Below, one piece after another: positions 17,444 to 25,896 of a stretch of 64,000 bases of DNA. The DNA is from Candidatus Rhodoferax bjergmarkensis (GTDB lineage: Bacteria > Pseudomonadota > Gammaproteobacteria > Burkholderiales > Burkholderiaceae_C): positions 634,925 to 698,924 of the forward strand of contig JADJFX010000003.1 in the NCBI GenBank assembly GCA_016708345.1, read 5' to 3'. The position numbers and the translations under genes were made by a program. How positions within the stretch are numbered: position 1 is the first letter of the stretch; each line of letters starts with the position of its first letter. The notes under the pieces were generated by a model, which saw only the letters and a program-made list of their open reading frames with translations, was not told the DNA's origin and ran no database searches.

Positions 17444-17797
17444 ATGGCGGTTCAATTCAGGTCAAGACAGCGTGGTATGTCTTTGGTGGGACTCATCTTT
17501 GTGGGCGGTTCGCTGGCCTGTCTGGGGTTGGTTGCTGCCCAGGTGTTTCCGACCTTTATGGAGTTTAAAGCCATCGAAAAAGCCGCCAACAAAGCCAAAG
17601 AAGGTAGTTCGGTGGCCGATGTGCGTGCCATTTTCGATCGGGCCAGCGCTGTTGACGACATCAAATCCATCCAGGGCAAAGACCTCGAAGTGACCAAGGC
17701 GGGTGACAAGATCGTTGTCAAGTTTGCCTATGAGCGCGAGATCCATTTGGCAGGTCCTGGGTATCTGACGCTGAAATACGCAGGTCAATCCAAGTAA
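17444..17797 (+). CDS. DUF4845 membrane-anchored protein
   Basis: A 117-aa protein starting MAVQFRSRQRGMSLVGLIFV, with one N-terminal helix (about residues 10-30) that looks like a pilin-type or single-pass anchor, and a small alpha/beta domain. It is the DUF4845 protein typically found between lepB and rnc in betaproteobacteria; its function is unknown. I chose the ATG at 17444, six bases after GAAGGGG, over an upstream ATG at 17429. Confidence 0.85.
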   Translation: MAVQFRSRQRGMSLVGLIFVGGSLACLGLVAAQVFPTFMEFKAIEKAANKAKEGSSVADVRAIFDRASAVDDIKSIQGKDLEVTKAGDKIVVKFAYEREIHLAGPGYLTLKYAGQSK

Positions 17798-17820
17798 CAA
17801 GTCGGTAAGGATAGCGGCGC

Positions 17821-18507
17821 GTGAATGATGGTTTGATGGCCTTGCAACGTCGCTTGCAGCATGAATTTACCAAGATCGGTTTGCTGAGTCAGGCCCTGAC
17901 GCACCGCAGTTTTTCTGTGGATCACAATGAGCGGCTGGAGTTCTTGGGTGATTCAGTGTTGAACCTGGCGGTGGCCGATTTACTATATGAGCGGCTCAGT
18001 GCCTTGCCAGAAGGTGATTTGTCCCGCGTGCGCGCCAATTTGGTCAAACAAGACACGCTGCATCAACTGGCCATTGGCCTGAATTTGCCGGAAGTCATTC
18101 GGCTGGGCGAAGGAGAGGCGCGCTCTGGCGGACACAAGCGGCCTTCCATTTTGGCCGATGCTTTGGAAGCCGTCATTGGTGCGGTTTATCTGGATGCCGG
18201 TTTTGCGGCGGCACAAAGATTGGTCCAACGCCTGTACAAAGGCTTGGAAATCAACCCCGAAATGGATGCCATTGGCAAAGACCCCAAGACCGAACTGCAG
18301 GAGTGGTTGCAGGGCCGAAGAATGAAGCTGCCGCAGTACCGGGTGGTGGCCACGCTGGGCATGGCGCATAAACAGACCTTTGACGTGGAGTGTGAAATCA
18401 CCGAACTCGGTTTGGCCGAGCGTGGCATAGGCGGATCACGCCGCGCTGGTGAACAGGCCGCAGCGCTGGCCATGCTCCAAACACTCAAAACCAAGGCAAA
18501 ACCATGA
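17821..18507 (+). CDS. rnc: Ribonuclease III
   Basis: Double-strand-specific endoribonuclease that processes rRNA precursors. The RNase III signature NERLEFLGDSVLNLAVA carries the metal-binding residues, with the second acidic site in ADALEAVIGAVYLDAG. A dsRNA-binding domain spans about residues 155-225 (DPKTELQEWLQGR...GEQAAALAMLQ). 228 aa with a GTG start. The stop overlaps the era ATG by 4 bp. Confidence 0.96.
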   Translation: MNDGLMALQRRLQHEFTKIGLLSQALTHRSFSVDHNERLEFLGDSVLNLAVADLLYERLSALPEGDLSRVRANLVKQDTLHQLAIGLNLPEVIRLGEGEARSGGHKRPSILADALEAVIGAVYLDAGFAAAQRLVQRLYKGLEINPEMDAIGKDPKTELQEWLQGRRMKLPQYRVVATLGMAHKQTFDVECEITELGLAERGIGGSRRAGEQAAALAMLQTLKTKAKP

Positions 18508-19520
18508 ATGCTCCTAAAAATATAGCTGATGACGCAGATTCCACGGGCGCTGAGGGTCAAATTGATCTTGAAAGCATGCTCAAGGGCATGCGCCGTGCAA
18601 CGCCAGCGGATGATGCGCCAGCTGGCCAGCGCTGCGGCCTGATCGCCATTGTTGGCAAGCCCAATGTCGGCAAGTCCACCCTGCTCAACGCGCTGGTGGG
18701 GCAAAAAATCAGCATCACCTCACGCAAGGCGCAAACCACGCGCCACCGCATCACCGGCATGCACACCCAGGGTGCGACGCAGTTTGTGTTTGTCGATACG
18801 CCGGGTTTCCAGACCCGCCACAACAACGCCCTGAACCGTTCCCTCAACAAAACCGTGATGGGTGCGGTGGGGGATGTGGACCTGATTCTGTTTGTGGTGG
18901 AAGCGGGCATGTTCAACCAGGCCGATGCCAAAGTGCTGGCGCTGTTTGATTCAGGCATCCCCACACTGCTGGTGGCCAACAAGTTTGACCAGATTCACCG
19001 CCGTGGCGACATTGCCCCGTGGCTGCAGGAGATGCAACAGAAACATGCTTTTGCCGAATTTGTACCCATGTCGGCCAAAAATGCCAAAGACATCGAACGC
19101 CTCTTGGGCATTTGCGAAAAATACCTGCCCGAGCAAGCCTGGTGGTACGCCGAAGACGAGCTGACCGACCGCAGCGAAAAATTCCTGGCCAGCGAGACGG
19201 TGCGCGAAAAACTCTTTCGCCTGACGGGTGACGAGTTGCCCTATACGTCCACGGTGGTCATCGACAAGTTTGAGGAAGAAGCCGGTCGCGGCAAGCAAAA
19301 GCGCTTGCTCAAAATTGCCGCCACCATTGTGGTGGAGCGCGACACCCACAAGGCCATGGTCATTGGCGACAAAGGCGAGCGCATCAAGCGCATTGGCACT
19401 GAAACCCGGGTCGAGCTGGAAAAATTGCTGGATGCCAAAGTCTTCATCGAACTGTGGGTCAAGGTGCGCTCCGGCTGGGCCGATGACGAAGCGCGGGTGC
19501 GCAGTTTCGGTTACCAATAA
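18504..19520 (+). CDS. era: GTPase Era
   Basis: GTPase that binds the 3' end of 16S rRNA during 30S assembly. G1 is GKPNVGKS at residues 51-58, G3 DTPGF and G4 NKFD; the C-terminal KH domain includes the element VIGDKGERIKRIGTETRVEL. At 338 aa it is longer than E. coli Era (301) because of about 40 extra N-terminal residues. The first part of this extension is encoded by a Comamonadaceae repeat (18510-18560). Overlap with rnc: ATGA. Confidence 0.95.
   Translation: MNAPKNIADDADSTGAEGQIDLESMLKGMRRATPADDAPAGQRCGLIAIVGKPNVGKSTLLNALVGQKISITSRKAQTTRHRITGMHTQGATQFVFVDTPGFQTRHNNALNRSLNKTVMGAVGDVDLILFVVEAGMFNQADAKVLALFDSGIPTLLVANKFDQIHRRGDIAPWLQEMQQKHAFAEFVPMSAKNAKDIERLLGICEKYLPEQAWWYAEDELTDRSEKFLASETVREKLFRLTGDELPYTSTVVIDKFEEEAGRGKQKRLLKIAATIVVERDTHKAMVIGDKGERIKRIGTETRVELEKLLDAKVFIELWVKVRSGWADDEARVRSFGYQ
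18510..18560 (+). repeat. Comamonadaceae dispersed repeat, copy 5, in the era N-terminus
   Basis: CTCCTAAAAATATAGCTGAT followed by GACGCAG and a GGGCGCTGAGGGTCAA tail. It is read in frame as residues about 3-18 of Era, ahead of the GTPase domain. Confidence 0.7.
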
Positions 19521-19531
19521 ACCTTCACGGC

Positions 19532-20281
19532 GTGGCTGCCAAACGCATCTCTGACGAACCCGCTTTCGTCCTGCACCGCTACGACTGGAGCGAGTCCAGT
19601 CTGATTCTGGAGGTGTTCACCCGCCACCACGGGCGCATTGCGCTGGTGGCCAAGGGTGCCAAGCGGCCCAGCTCCAGCTTTCGCCCCATTTTGCTGCCCT
19701 TGCAGCCGCTGCACCTGTCCTTTGGCGGCGATGCTGAAATCCGCACCCTCAAAGCCGCCGAATGGCAGGGCGGCCACGTGATGCCTACGGGCGATGCGCT
19801 GATGTCCGGCTACTACCTCAACGAGCTGATTTTGTTGCTGCTGGCGCGTGACGACCCGCACCCGGCCCTGTTTGATGTGTATGCCAACGTGGTGCAGGTG
19901 ATAGCTTCCGAGCACGGCGAGGCCCTGCAATCCGCCCTGCGCGCGTTTGAGCTGCTGCTGCTGCGCGAAATTGGCCTCTTGCCGATGCTCGATGCCCAGA
20001 CCATGACCCTGGCCAGCTTGGAGCCGCACACCCCTTACAGCCTGGTGCCCGAGGGCGGGCTGCGCCAAACCAACGCCAACGACCGGGCCAGCCTGCGTGG
20101 CGAGCAGTGGCTCAAGCTGCAGCAGTCGCTGCATGAGCGTGCACCGTTCACCGCCACCTTGCGCGCCTGCTCGGAAGTGATGCTCGAACTCAAGCCCCAG
20201 TTGCGCGCCTTGCTCAATTACCATTGCGGGGTGGGCACCTTGCGCACACGGCAGATGATGATTGATCTGCAATCCCTCTAA
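19532..20281 (+). CDS. recO: DNA repair protein RecO
   Basis: RecFOR-pathway protein that loads RecA on SSB-coated single-stranded DNA. 249 aa, with the N-terminal OB fold (EPAFVLHRYDWSESSLILEV...GRIALVAKGAKRPSSSFRPI) and an alpha-helical C-terminal domain. The zinc-binding cysteines seen in some RecO proteins are absent. GTG start at 19532, 11 bp after era. Confidence 0.94.
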   Translation: MAAKRISDEPAFVLHRYDWSESSLILEVFTRHHGRIALVAKGAKRPSSSFRPILLPLQPLHLSFGGDAEIRTLKAAEWQGGHVMPTGDALMSGYYLNELILLLLARDDPHPALFDVYANVVQVIASEHGEALQSALRAFELLLLREIGLLPMLDAQTMTLASLEPHTPYSLVPEGGLRQTNANDRASLRGEQWLKLQQSLHERAPFTATLRACSEVMLELKPQLRALLNYHCGVGTLRTRQMMIDLQSL

Positions 20282-20303
20282 CTTTTCTCGTGAGCGAGCC
20301 ACC

Positions 20304-21098
20304 ATGAACACCCCACGCACAGCCCTCTCGGTCAACCTCAACAAAGTGGCGCTGGTGCGCAACACGCGCCACCTGGGCATTCCCAGCGTCACAAAGGCCG
20401 CTACTTTGTGCCTGCAAGCCGGTGCCAACGGCATCACCGTGCATCCGCGCCCCGATGAGCGCCACATCCGCGCCCATGATGTGCGTGAGTTGGCTGCGCT
20501 GATGCAGGCCTGGCCGGACCGGGAATACAACATCGAGGGCAACCCCTTTCACAACCTGATGGACTGCCTGCGCGACTTGGTGGAGCGCAAGCTGCCGGTG
20601 CACCAGGTGACCTTTGTGCCCGACAGCCAGGGTCAGTTCACCAGCGACCACGGCTGGAGCTTTCCGCAGGACCTGGATCGTCTGCGCCCGGTGATTGCAC
20701 AGGCCAAGGCACTGGGTGTGCGCGTCAGCCTGTTTATGGACGCCGACGCCAGCGCCATGGCGCAAGCCAAAGCGGTGGGCGCGGACCGGGTGGAGCTTTA
20801 CACCGAGCCCTATGCAGCCGCTTGGGGCACACCGCAACAAGCTAGCGAACTGGCCCGTTTTGCCCAAGCGGCACAGGCGGCGCTGGATGCAGGGCTGGGC
20901 GTCAACGCCGGGCATGACCTGAACCGCGACAACCTCAGTGCCTTCATCCAGGCGGCGCCCGGCGTGGCTGAAGTCTCCATTGGCCACGCCCTGATTGCCG
21001 ACGCGCTGGAGCTGGGCTACAGCGCCACCGTGCGCGACTACCTGCGCTGCATTCAGGAAGGCCAGGCCCAAGCGAGCGCAGGGGCGCAGTCGGCGTGA
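20304..21098 (+). CDS. pdxJ: Pyridoxine 5'-phosphate synthase (PdxJ)
   Basis: Last ring-closing step of vitamin B6 synthesis, condensing 1-deoxyxylulose 5-phosphate with 3-amino-2-oxopropyl phosphate. About 264 aa with the TIM-barrel signatures LSVNLNKVALVRNTR, ITVHPRPDERHIR, EYNIEGNP, VTFVPDS and VNAGHDLNRDNL. I chose the ATG at 20304 because the open frame upstream overlaps recO. The stop overlaps acpS as GTGA. Confidence 0.96.
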   Translation: MNTPRTALSVNLNKVALVRNTRHLGIPSVTKAATLCLQAGANGITVHPRPDERHIRAHDVRELAALMQAWPDREYNIEGNPFHNLMDCLRDLVERKLPVHQVTFVPDSQGQFTSDHGWSFPQDLDRLRPVIAQAKALGVRVSLFMDADASAMAQAKAVGADRVELYTEPYAAAWGTPQQASELARFAQAAQAALDAGLGVNAGHDLNRDNLSAFIQAAPGVAEVSIGHALIADALELGYSATVRDYLRCIQEGQAQASAGAQSA

Positions 21099-21511
21099 TT
21101 TACGGCATAGGCACCGACATTTGCGACGTGCGCCGCATCCGCACCAGCCTGGAGCGCCAGGGCGAGCGTTTTGCCGCCAAGATACTGACCGACAACGAGC
21201 TGGCGATTTGGCAACAGCGCAGCACCCGCTCACCCGAGCGCGGCATTCTCTACCTGGCCACCCGCTTCAGCGCCAAAGAAGCCTTCAGCAAAGCCATCGG
21301 TCTGGGCATGACGCAGCCCATGAGCTGGCGCCTGTGCGAGATTGCCAGCCTGCCCGACGGCGATGTGCAGGCGGGCAAACCTGCACTTGTGCTGCACGGT
21401 GACCTGAAAGCCTGGTTTGACCAGCGCAGCTTGCGAGCACACGTCAGCATGAGTGATGAAGCCGATTACGTTGCCACCTTTTGTGTGGTCGAGGTGCTGG
21501 CCACATCCTGA
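21095..21511 (+). CDS. acpS: Holo-ACP synthase (AcpS)
   Basis: Transfers 4'-phosphopantetheine from CoA to acyl carrier protein. 138 aa with the motifs IYGIGTDICDVRRI (Mg-binding Asp) and RFSAKEAFSKAIG (catalytic Glu and Lys). GTG start overlapping the pdxJ stop. The pdxJ-acpS pair is widespread in proteobacteria. It serves the ACP encoded at 10.5 kb. Confidence 0.95.
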   Translation: MIYGIGTDICDVRRIRTSLERQGERFAAKILTDNELAIWQQRSTRSPERGILYLATRFSAKEAFSKAIGLGMTQPMSWRLCEIASLPDGDVQAGKPALVLHGDLKAWFDQRSLRAHVSMSDEADYVATFCVVEVLATS

Positions 21512-21529
21512 GCCAAATTTATAGATAAA

Positions 21530-21585
21530 AAAGGCCTATTGCGCACGTAGAATGTGCGCGAGTAGCTACTAAAAGCATAGCAAAT
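21530..21585 (-). repeat. Comamonadaceae dispersed repeat, copy 6
   Basis: Plus-strand text AAGGCCTATTGCGCACGTAG, AATGTGCGCGAGTAGCTACT, AAAAGCATAGCAAAT: the reverse orientation with complete arms. It fills most of the acpS-nagZ gap. Confidence 0.85.
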
Positions 21586-21606
21586 TCCACTCAAAACCTT
21601 CCCTCC

Positions 21607-22689
21607 ATGACCCCACACGCCCCCCTCATCATCGACGTTGCCGGCCTTTGCCTCTCCAAAACCGACAAAAAACGCCTCAAACACCCTCTGGTTGGCGGCC
21701 TCATCCTGTTTGCCCGCAACTGGCAAGACCGCGCGCAGCTCACCGAACTGTGCCGCGAGATCAAAAAAGTGCGCAAAGACCTGCTCATTTGTGTGGACCA
21801 CGAAGGCGGGCGCGTGCAGCGTTTCAAGACCGATGGTTTCACCCACCTGCCGCCCATGCGCGCCTTGGGCGACCTGTGGCTGAACGACGGCAAGGCGGGG
21901 CAGGGCAGTGGTGCCATGCAAGCCACCAATGCCGCCAGTGCCTGCGGCTACATTTTGGGTGCCGAGCTGCGGGCCTGCGGGGTCGATTTGAGCTTCACCC
22001 CGGTGCTGGACCTTGATTTCGGCGAAAGCGGCGTCATCGGCGACCGCGCCTTTGCGCGGGACCCGCGCGTGGTCAGCCTGCTGGCCAAAAGCCTGATGCA
22101 CGGCCTCTTGCTCAGCGGCATGGCCAACTGCGGCAAACACTTCCCCGGCCACGGCTTCGTCAAAGCCGACTCCCACACCGAGATCCCGGTCGACACCCGC
22201 AGCCTCAAAACCATCCTGGCCGACGACGCCGCCCCCTATGGCTGGCTCTCCAGCACGCTGGCCAGCGTCATGCCCGCCCACGTGATCTACCCCAAGGTGG
22301 ACGCGCGCCCGGCGGGTTTTTCCAGTAAATGGCTGAACGACATCCTGCGCCGTCAGCTCGGCTTTGGCGGCACCATCTTCAGCGACGACCTCTCCATGGC
22401 CGGTGCCCGCTTGATCGACGGCGAGCGTGTCAGCTACACCCAAGCAGCGGTGGCTGCGCTCAATGCCGGGTGCGATATGGTGTTGCTGTGCAACCAGTCG
22501 CTGGACGGCGGTCAGGCCGTCGATGAGTTGATGGACGGCTTGACTGAGGCCCAGCTCAAAGGCGGCTGGCAGCCGATGGAAGCCAGCGAGGCGCGCCGCC
22601 TGAGCCTGCTGCCCCAATCACCCGCTACCGACTGGGACGAATTGATGGTGCACAGCGCCTACATGCAGGCGCTGTCACTGCTGCCTTAA
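21607..22689 (+). CDS. nagZ: Beta-N-acetylhexosaminidase NagZ
   Basis: Cytoplasmic GH3 enzyme that removes GlcNAc from muropeptides in peptidoglycan recycling. 360 aa. Key elements: CVDHEGGRVQRF, the KHFPGHGFVKADSHTE loop with the catalytic His-Asp pair, and the nucleophile Asp in TIFSDDLSMAGA. It ends the long lepA-nagZ block. Confidence 0.95.
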   Translation: MTPHAPLIIDVAGLCLSKTDKKRLKHPLVGGLILFARNWQDRAQLTELCREIKKVRKDLLICVDHEGGRVQRFKTDGFTHLPPMRALGDLWLNDGKAGQGSGAMQATNAASACGYILGAELRACGVDLSFTPVLDLDFGESGVIGDRAFARDPRVVSLLAKSLMHGLLLSGMANCGKHFPGHGFVKADSHTEIPVDTRSLKTILADDAAPYGWLSSTLASVMPAHVIYPKVDARPAGFSSKWLNDILRRQLGFGGTIFSDDLSMAGARLIDGERVSYTQAAVAALNAGCDMVLLCNQSLDGGQAVDELMDGLTEAQLKGGWQPMEASEARRLSLLPQSPATDWDELMVHSAYMQALSLLP

Positions 22690-22809
22690 TCAACTACTCA
22701 AGGGGGTTATTTCGTCGCTCAGACGTTGGGAGAGTAGTGCACCGCTGCAGACAGCACATCAGTGCGGCAAAGCGGTGCAACGACCTATCGCAGCGAATGG
22801 ACGACGAAA
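22690..22809. other. Short convergent intergenic region
   Basis: Separates nagZ from a small minus-strand gene. No clear terminator or gene was recognised. Confidence 0.4.
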
Positions 22810-23037
22810 TCAAGGTGAGCGGTGCAGGCGAGGGGCTGACAGGGCCGCCATCGCGTCTTGCGTGGCGGCATCGACATTCGGGTGCTCTGCCAGCAGCTTG
22901 CCACTGGTGAGCAGCGTGCGCAAATCCTTCAGGTCTTTCACCGTCGGTGCCACCTTGATTTGGGCCAGCGCTGCTGCACTGTTGCCCCCTTTGATCAAAG
23001 CGCAGACTTTTGTCGCCCAGGGGCTGAGACGGGACAT
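22810..23037 (-). CDS. Small conserved-looking hypothetical protein
   Basis: About 75 aa, beginning MSRLSPWATKVCALIKGGNS. It has alternating helical segments (AAALAQIKVAPTVKDLKDLR, TLLTSGKLLAEHP) and no membrane helix or motif that I can name. AGGAAG precedes the ATG at 23037 by about 11 bases; a GTG at 23049 in frame lies too close to the same site. The regular amphipathic pattern and base use support a real gene. Function unknown. Confidence 0.5.
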   Translation of the reverse strand: MSRLSPWATKVCALIKGGNSAAALAQIKVAPTVKDLKDLRTLLTSGKLLAEHPNVDAATQDAMAALSAPRLHRSP

Positions 23038-23140
23038 GGTGGACTTCACTTCCTGAGTTGAACGGGTGCTGGGATCATACGATTTGCACTATTTCAGTGC
23101 ATCAATTTGTATGGGCGACACGATCGCAACCCATATTGCG

Positions 23141-23845
23141 TTAGTGAGAGCCGTAGGCAGCGAGCCTGGGTACATCCAGGATTCGAACTTCACGCTTGTC
23201 GATTTCAATGAGCCCTTCTGATTCAAGTTCGTGCAACACCCGCGAAAAATATTCAGGGGTTAACGATAACCTTGAGGCAATGGTTGCTTTGCTGACAGGC
23301 AGGCTAACGGTGACTATGCCGGGCTTTGTGATGTTTCCCTCGCTAACATCTCCCAACAGATAGCCAATCAGTCGCTGCATACCGCTATGCAGCGAATAAC
23401 CCTCCACATCGCGAACCAGTCCATGCAGGCGACGCGATATGCCTGCCAGCATTCGTATCGCGAAGCGAGGGTCGTGTTCAACCTCACTGAAAACGGCCTG
23501 CTTGCTGACACAAATCAACAGAGTGTCAGCCAGTGCCTGTGCATTCAAAATATAGGGTTTTTCAAGAAACATCATTGCTTCGGCGAAGCTGTGGCCTGGG
23601 GCAATGAGTTCGATGACCTTTTCGTGACCAGACGGCGAGGCCACGTAAAGTTTCACTTGTCCGACAACGACCACGTGAAATGCTTCGCAGGCCTCACCAG
23701 CCCGGAACACCATGTCACCTCGCGTCAAGCGCCGAAGATGGCAGCCTTGGGCTATCCGTTCACGCTCCAGCTGTGAAAGATCGCTGAACAGTGGCAGCAC
23801 GGACAGGTAGCGCTGCATATCGAATTGTTCGACGTCCATCTTCAT
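23141..23845 (-). CDS. Crp/Fnr-family regulator, Dnr/NnrR-like
   Basis: About 234 aa: a cyclic-nucleotide-binding-like beta barrel (residues about 15-135), a long dimer helix and a C-terminal winged helix (SKATIASRLSLTPEYFSRVL). The N-terminus lacks the four-cysteine cluster of FNR, so it does not look like an oxygen-sensing 4Fe-4S regulator; the Dnr/NnrR group, which senses NO through heme, fits better. It lies just downstream of the heme-copper/cytochrome b operon on the same strand, which suggests it controls that operon. A 9-bp inverted repeat overlaps its start region. Starts at 23854 (TTG), 23845 or 23839 (ATG) are possible. Confidence 0.8.
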   Translation of the reverse strand: MKMDVEQFDMQRYLSVLPLFSDLSQLERERIAQGCHLRRLTRGDMVFRAGEACEAFHVVVVGQVKLYVASPSGHEKVIELIAPGHSFAEAMMFLEKPYILNAQALADTLLICVSKQAVFSEVEHDPRFAIRMLAGISRRLHGLVRDVEGYSLHSGMQRLIGYLLGDVSEGNITKPGIVTVSLPVSKATIASRLSLTPEYFSRVLHELESEGLIEIDKREVRILDVPRLAAYGSH

Positions 23846-23851
23846 TGTTTT

Positions 23852-23884
23852 CAATTGGCATCATGTTGGAGAATCTGCCAATTG
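23852..23884 (-). promoter_or_regulatory. Inverted repeat upstream of the Dnr-like gene
   Basis: CAATTGGCA at 23852-23860 and its perfect complement TGCCAATTG at 23876-23884, 15 bp apart. The position at the gene start suggests an operator, perhaps autoregulatory. It is not the FNR-type TTGAT-N4-ATCAA sequence. Confidence 0.45.
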
Positions 23885-23958
23885 TAATTGTGCACGTCCG
23901 CCATCAATGGACTGAGTCCTCCATACCGGGTTGATTGCGCGGTGAGATGTTGTGAGCG

Positions 23959-25896
23959 CTACGTTGCACCTGATTCGGTTGCATTTGACGCAAGTGTTCC
24001 TCGGGGGAGTGAGGGCAAAAAGGTGTCTAAAAAGCAGGCGTCGCCACTCAATCCCTGCGCCAAAAAGGCAGGTACCGCAGAATCCACCATCTTGACTGAA
24101 CCGCAAACGTAGACTTCGTGCCCGGTGAGGTTCGGAAAATCTTCCAACATTGCTTCATGCACCATGCCTTTTCGGCCGGACCAAGATCCGGTCGCATCGG
24201 GTTCCGACAGCACAGGAATGACATGGAAGTTTTGATGCTCGCGCTGCCAGCGCTCTGCCAAATCAATCAGGTAAAGGTCCCCACGCTTGCGTACCCCCCA
24301 GTACAAGCACATGGGGCGCTGAATGCCCCGGTGGAACGCATCTTCAAGAATGCTCTTGATGGGGGCAAATCCGGTTGCACCAGCAACAAGCAATATGGGC
24401 ATGTCGCTTTCATTGAGTGCAAAGCTACCCAATGGGCCTTCAAAGGCAAGGGTATCGCCAACCTTCAGATCCGTGAAGACGTAGGTGGTGAAGCGGCCAT
24501 TGGGTATTAACCGGACATGAATTTCAATGGTTCCGGTCTGGTGCGGAGGGTTGGCAAAGGAAAACGCGCGTCGCTGACCGTCTTCAAGTATGAAGTTGAT
24601 GTATTGGCCGGCCGCAAATTTGATGGTTTCGCCGTTTGGCAATGACAGTTGCAGGCGGATAACTTCCGGCCCCAGTCGTTCTATGGACTCCACGCGTCCG
24701 ACATACTGACGAATGGGTAGAGCAGCTGCTGCGCTGGTGTATTCAACTTCAATGGCCAGTTCAGATAAAGGCGTGGCGCAGCACATTAAAGTCTTGCCCT
24801 GCTGCAGCATTGCATCCGTCAGTGCGCTTTTTTGGTACAAGCCATGATCGACTTTGCCTTGGAGTACTGTGCATACACATTTTCCACAGCCACCGTTACG
24901 GCATTCGTAAGCCAATTCAAGTCCGTCGCGCAAACCGGCATCAAGCAGCGTTTCACCTAGGCGGACTTTCACGGGTTTTGAATTTCCAGCGAAGCTCACC
25001 GGAAATTCGCTTTGCGTTGCACGCCGAAAACGTGGCGGCAGCCATGGCAACGCAGTCACCAGCATGCTTGATCCGAGCACCAAGGCCCACACTTGCCAAA
25101 GTGGCCAATCGACGAGCAGTGGAAAGATCGAAAGATAGAACCAGTCGAACTTCAAATTCGTCACTGCCACACTCAGATTGGCTGCTCCGCCCTGGCTCAT
25201 TGCAGGCACTGCCAGTGACAGGGCGATCAGTGTGAGCGACAGACTCACCACAATGGGCCGTGGCGGAGTGGTTTTGGCCTTGGGTACCCGTTGCACGTGA
25301 ATCCACATGACCAATAGCACAATCAGCGAGATTCCGATGTGCATGAACGCCAGCAGTGAAAAGAAACGGTCGTTGACGCTGCTTGGGTAAATGAAATTAC
25401 GCATCAAGGTGCCGCCAAAGCTTGGTAACGAGTCGAGCCACTCGAAGGATGTCACGATGACAAACTGTGCCATCTGATCCCAGGGCAGCATGTAGCCGTT
25501 GACGCCAGAAATGTAAACCAGCCAGATCAGCATGACGCCGGAAACCCATGAAAACCAGCGAAAACCGCGGAAGCGGTCGAACGCGAAATACCTCAGCATG
25601 TGAAGCAGCATCGTGAAGACAAAGGCATCGGATGCATAGCGGTGCAGGCTGCGCAAAATTCCACCGGCAAACCACTGGCGGTGGGTGATGGACTCTACGG
25701 AGGCGTATGCGTCGGCAACGCCAGTTTCAAAAAATGCGTAAAGGTAAAGCCCTGTACCGGCGATGATCCAGAACAAAAAGAAGCTGATGGCACCAAGGTG
25801 GTAGAGCGGATTGAGCCGGTCACCGAAGGCTGAGTTGAAGAGCGCTTCGGCGCGCATGAATAACCATTGCAAGGTGGCTTGTAGACGCCGGATCAT
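23959..25896 (-). CDS. Di-heme cytochrome b fused to a 2Fe-2S/FAD/NAD(P)H reductase
   Basis: A 645-aa fusion. Residues 1-290 form a cytochrome b/b6-type membrane domain with two His pairs, H85/H99 and H186/H200, both spaced H-x13-H as required for two b hemes. Residues about 298-390 are a plant-type ferredoxin domain with C332, C337, C340 and C372 or C373. Residues about 395-625 are an FNR-like reductase: RAFSFANPP for FAD, VAGATGFAP for NAD(P)H and YVCGSVKMV at the C-terminus. Such a protein could pass electrons from NAD(P)H via FAD and 2Fe-2S to membrane b hemes, or the reverse. The start overlaps the upstream heme-copper-like gene by 4 bp. Its N-terminal half is paralogous to the cytochrome b at 29.4 kb. 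Confidence 0.9.
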   Translation of the reverse strand: MIRRLQATLQWLFMRAEALFNSAFGDRLNPLYHLGAISFFLFWIIAGTGLYLYAFFETGVADAYASVESITHRQWFAGGILRSLHRYASDAFVFTMLLHMLRYFAFDRFRGFRWFSWVSGVMLIWLVYISGVNGYMLPWDQMAQFVIVTSFEWLDSLPSFGGTLMRNFIYPSSVNDRFFSLLAFMHIGISLIVLLVMWIHVQRVPKAKTTPPRPIVVSLSLTLIALSLAVPAMSQGGAANLSVAVTNLKFDWFYLSIFPLLVDWPLWQVWALVLGSSMLVTALPWLPPRFRRATQSEFPVSFAGNSKPVKVRLGETLLDAGLRDGLELAYECRNGGCGKCVCTVLQGKVDHGLYQKSALTDAMLQQGKTLMCCATPLSELAIEVEYTSAAAALPIRQYVGRVESIERLGPEVIRLQLSLPNGETIKFAAGQYINFILEDGQRRAFSFANPPHQTGTIEIHVRLIPNGRFTTYVFTDLKVGDTLAFEGPLGSFALNESDMPILLVAGATGFAPIKSILEDAFHRGIQRPMCLYWGVRKRGDLYLIDLAERWQREHQNFHVIPVLSEPDATGSWSGRKGMVHEAMLEDFPNLTGHEVYVCGSVKMVDSAVPAFLAQGLSGDACFLDTFLPSLPRGTLASNATESGAT

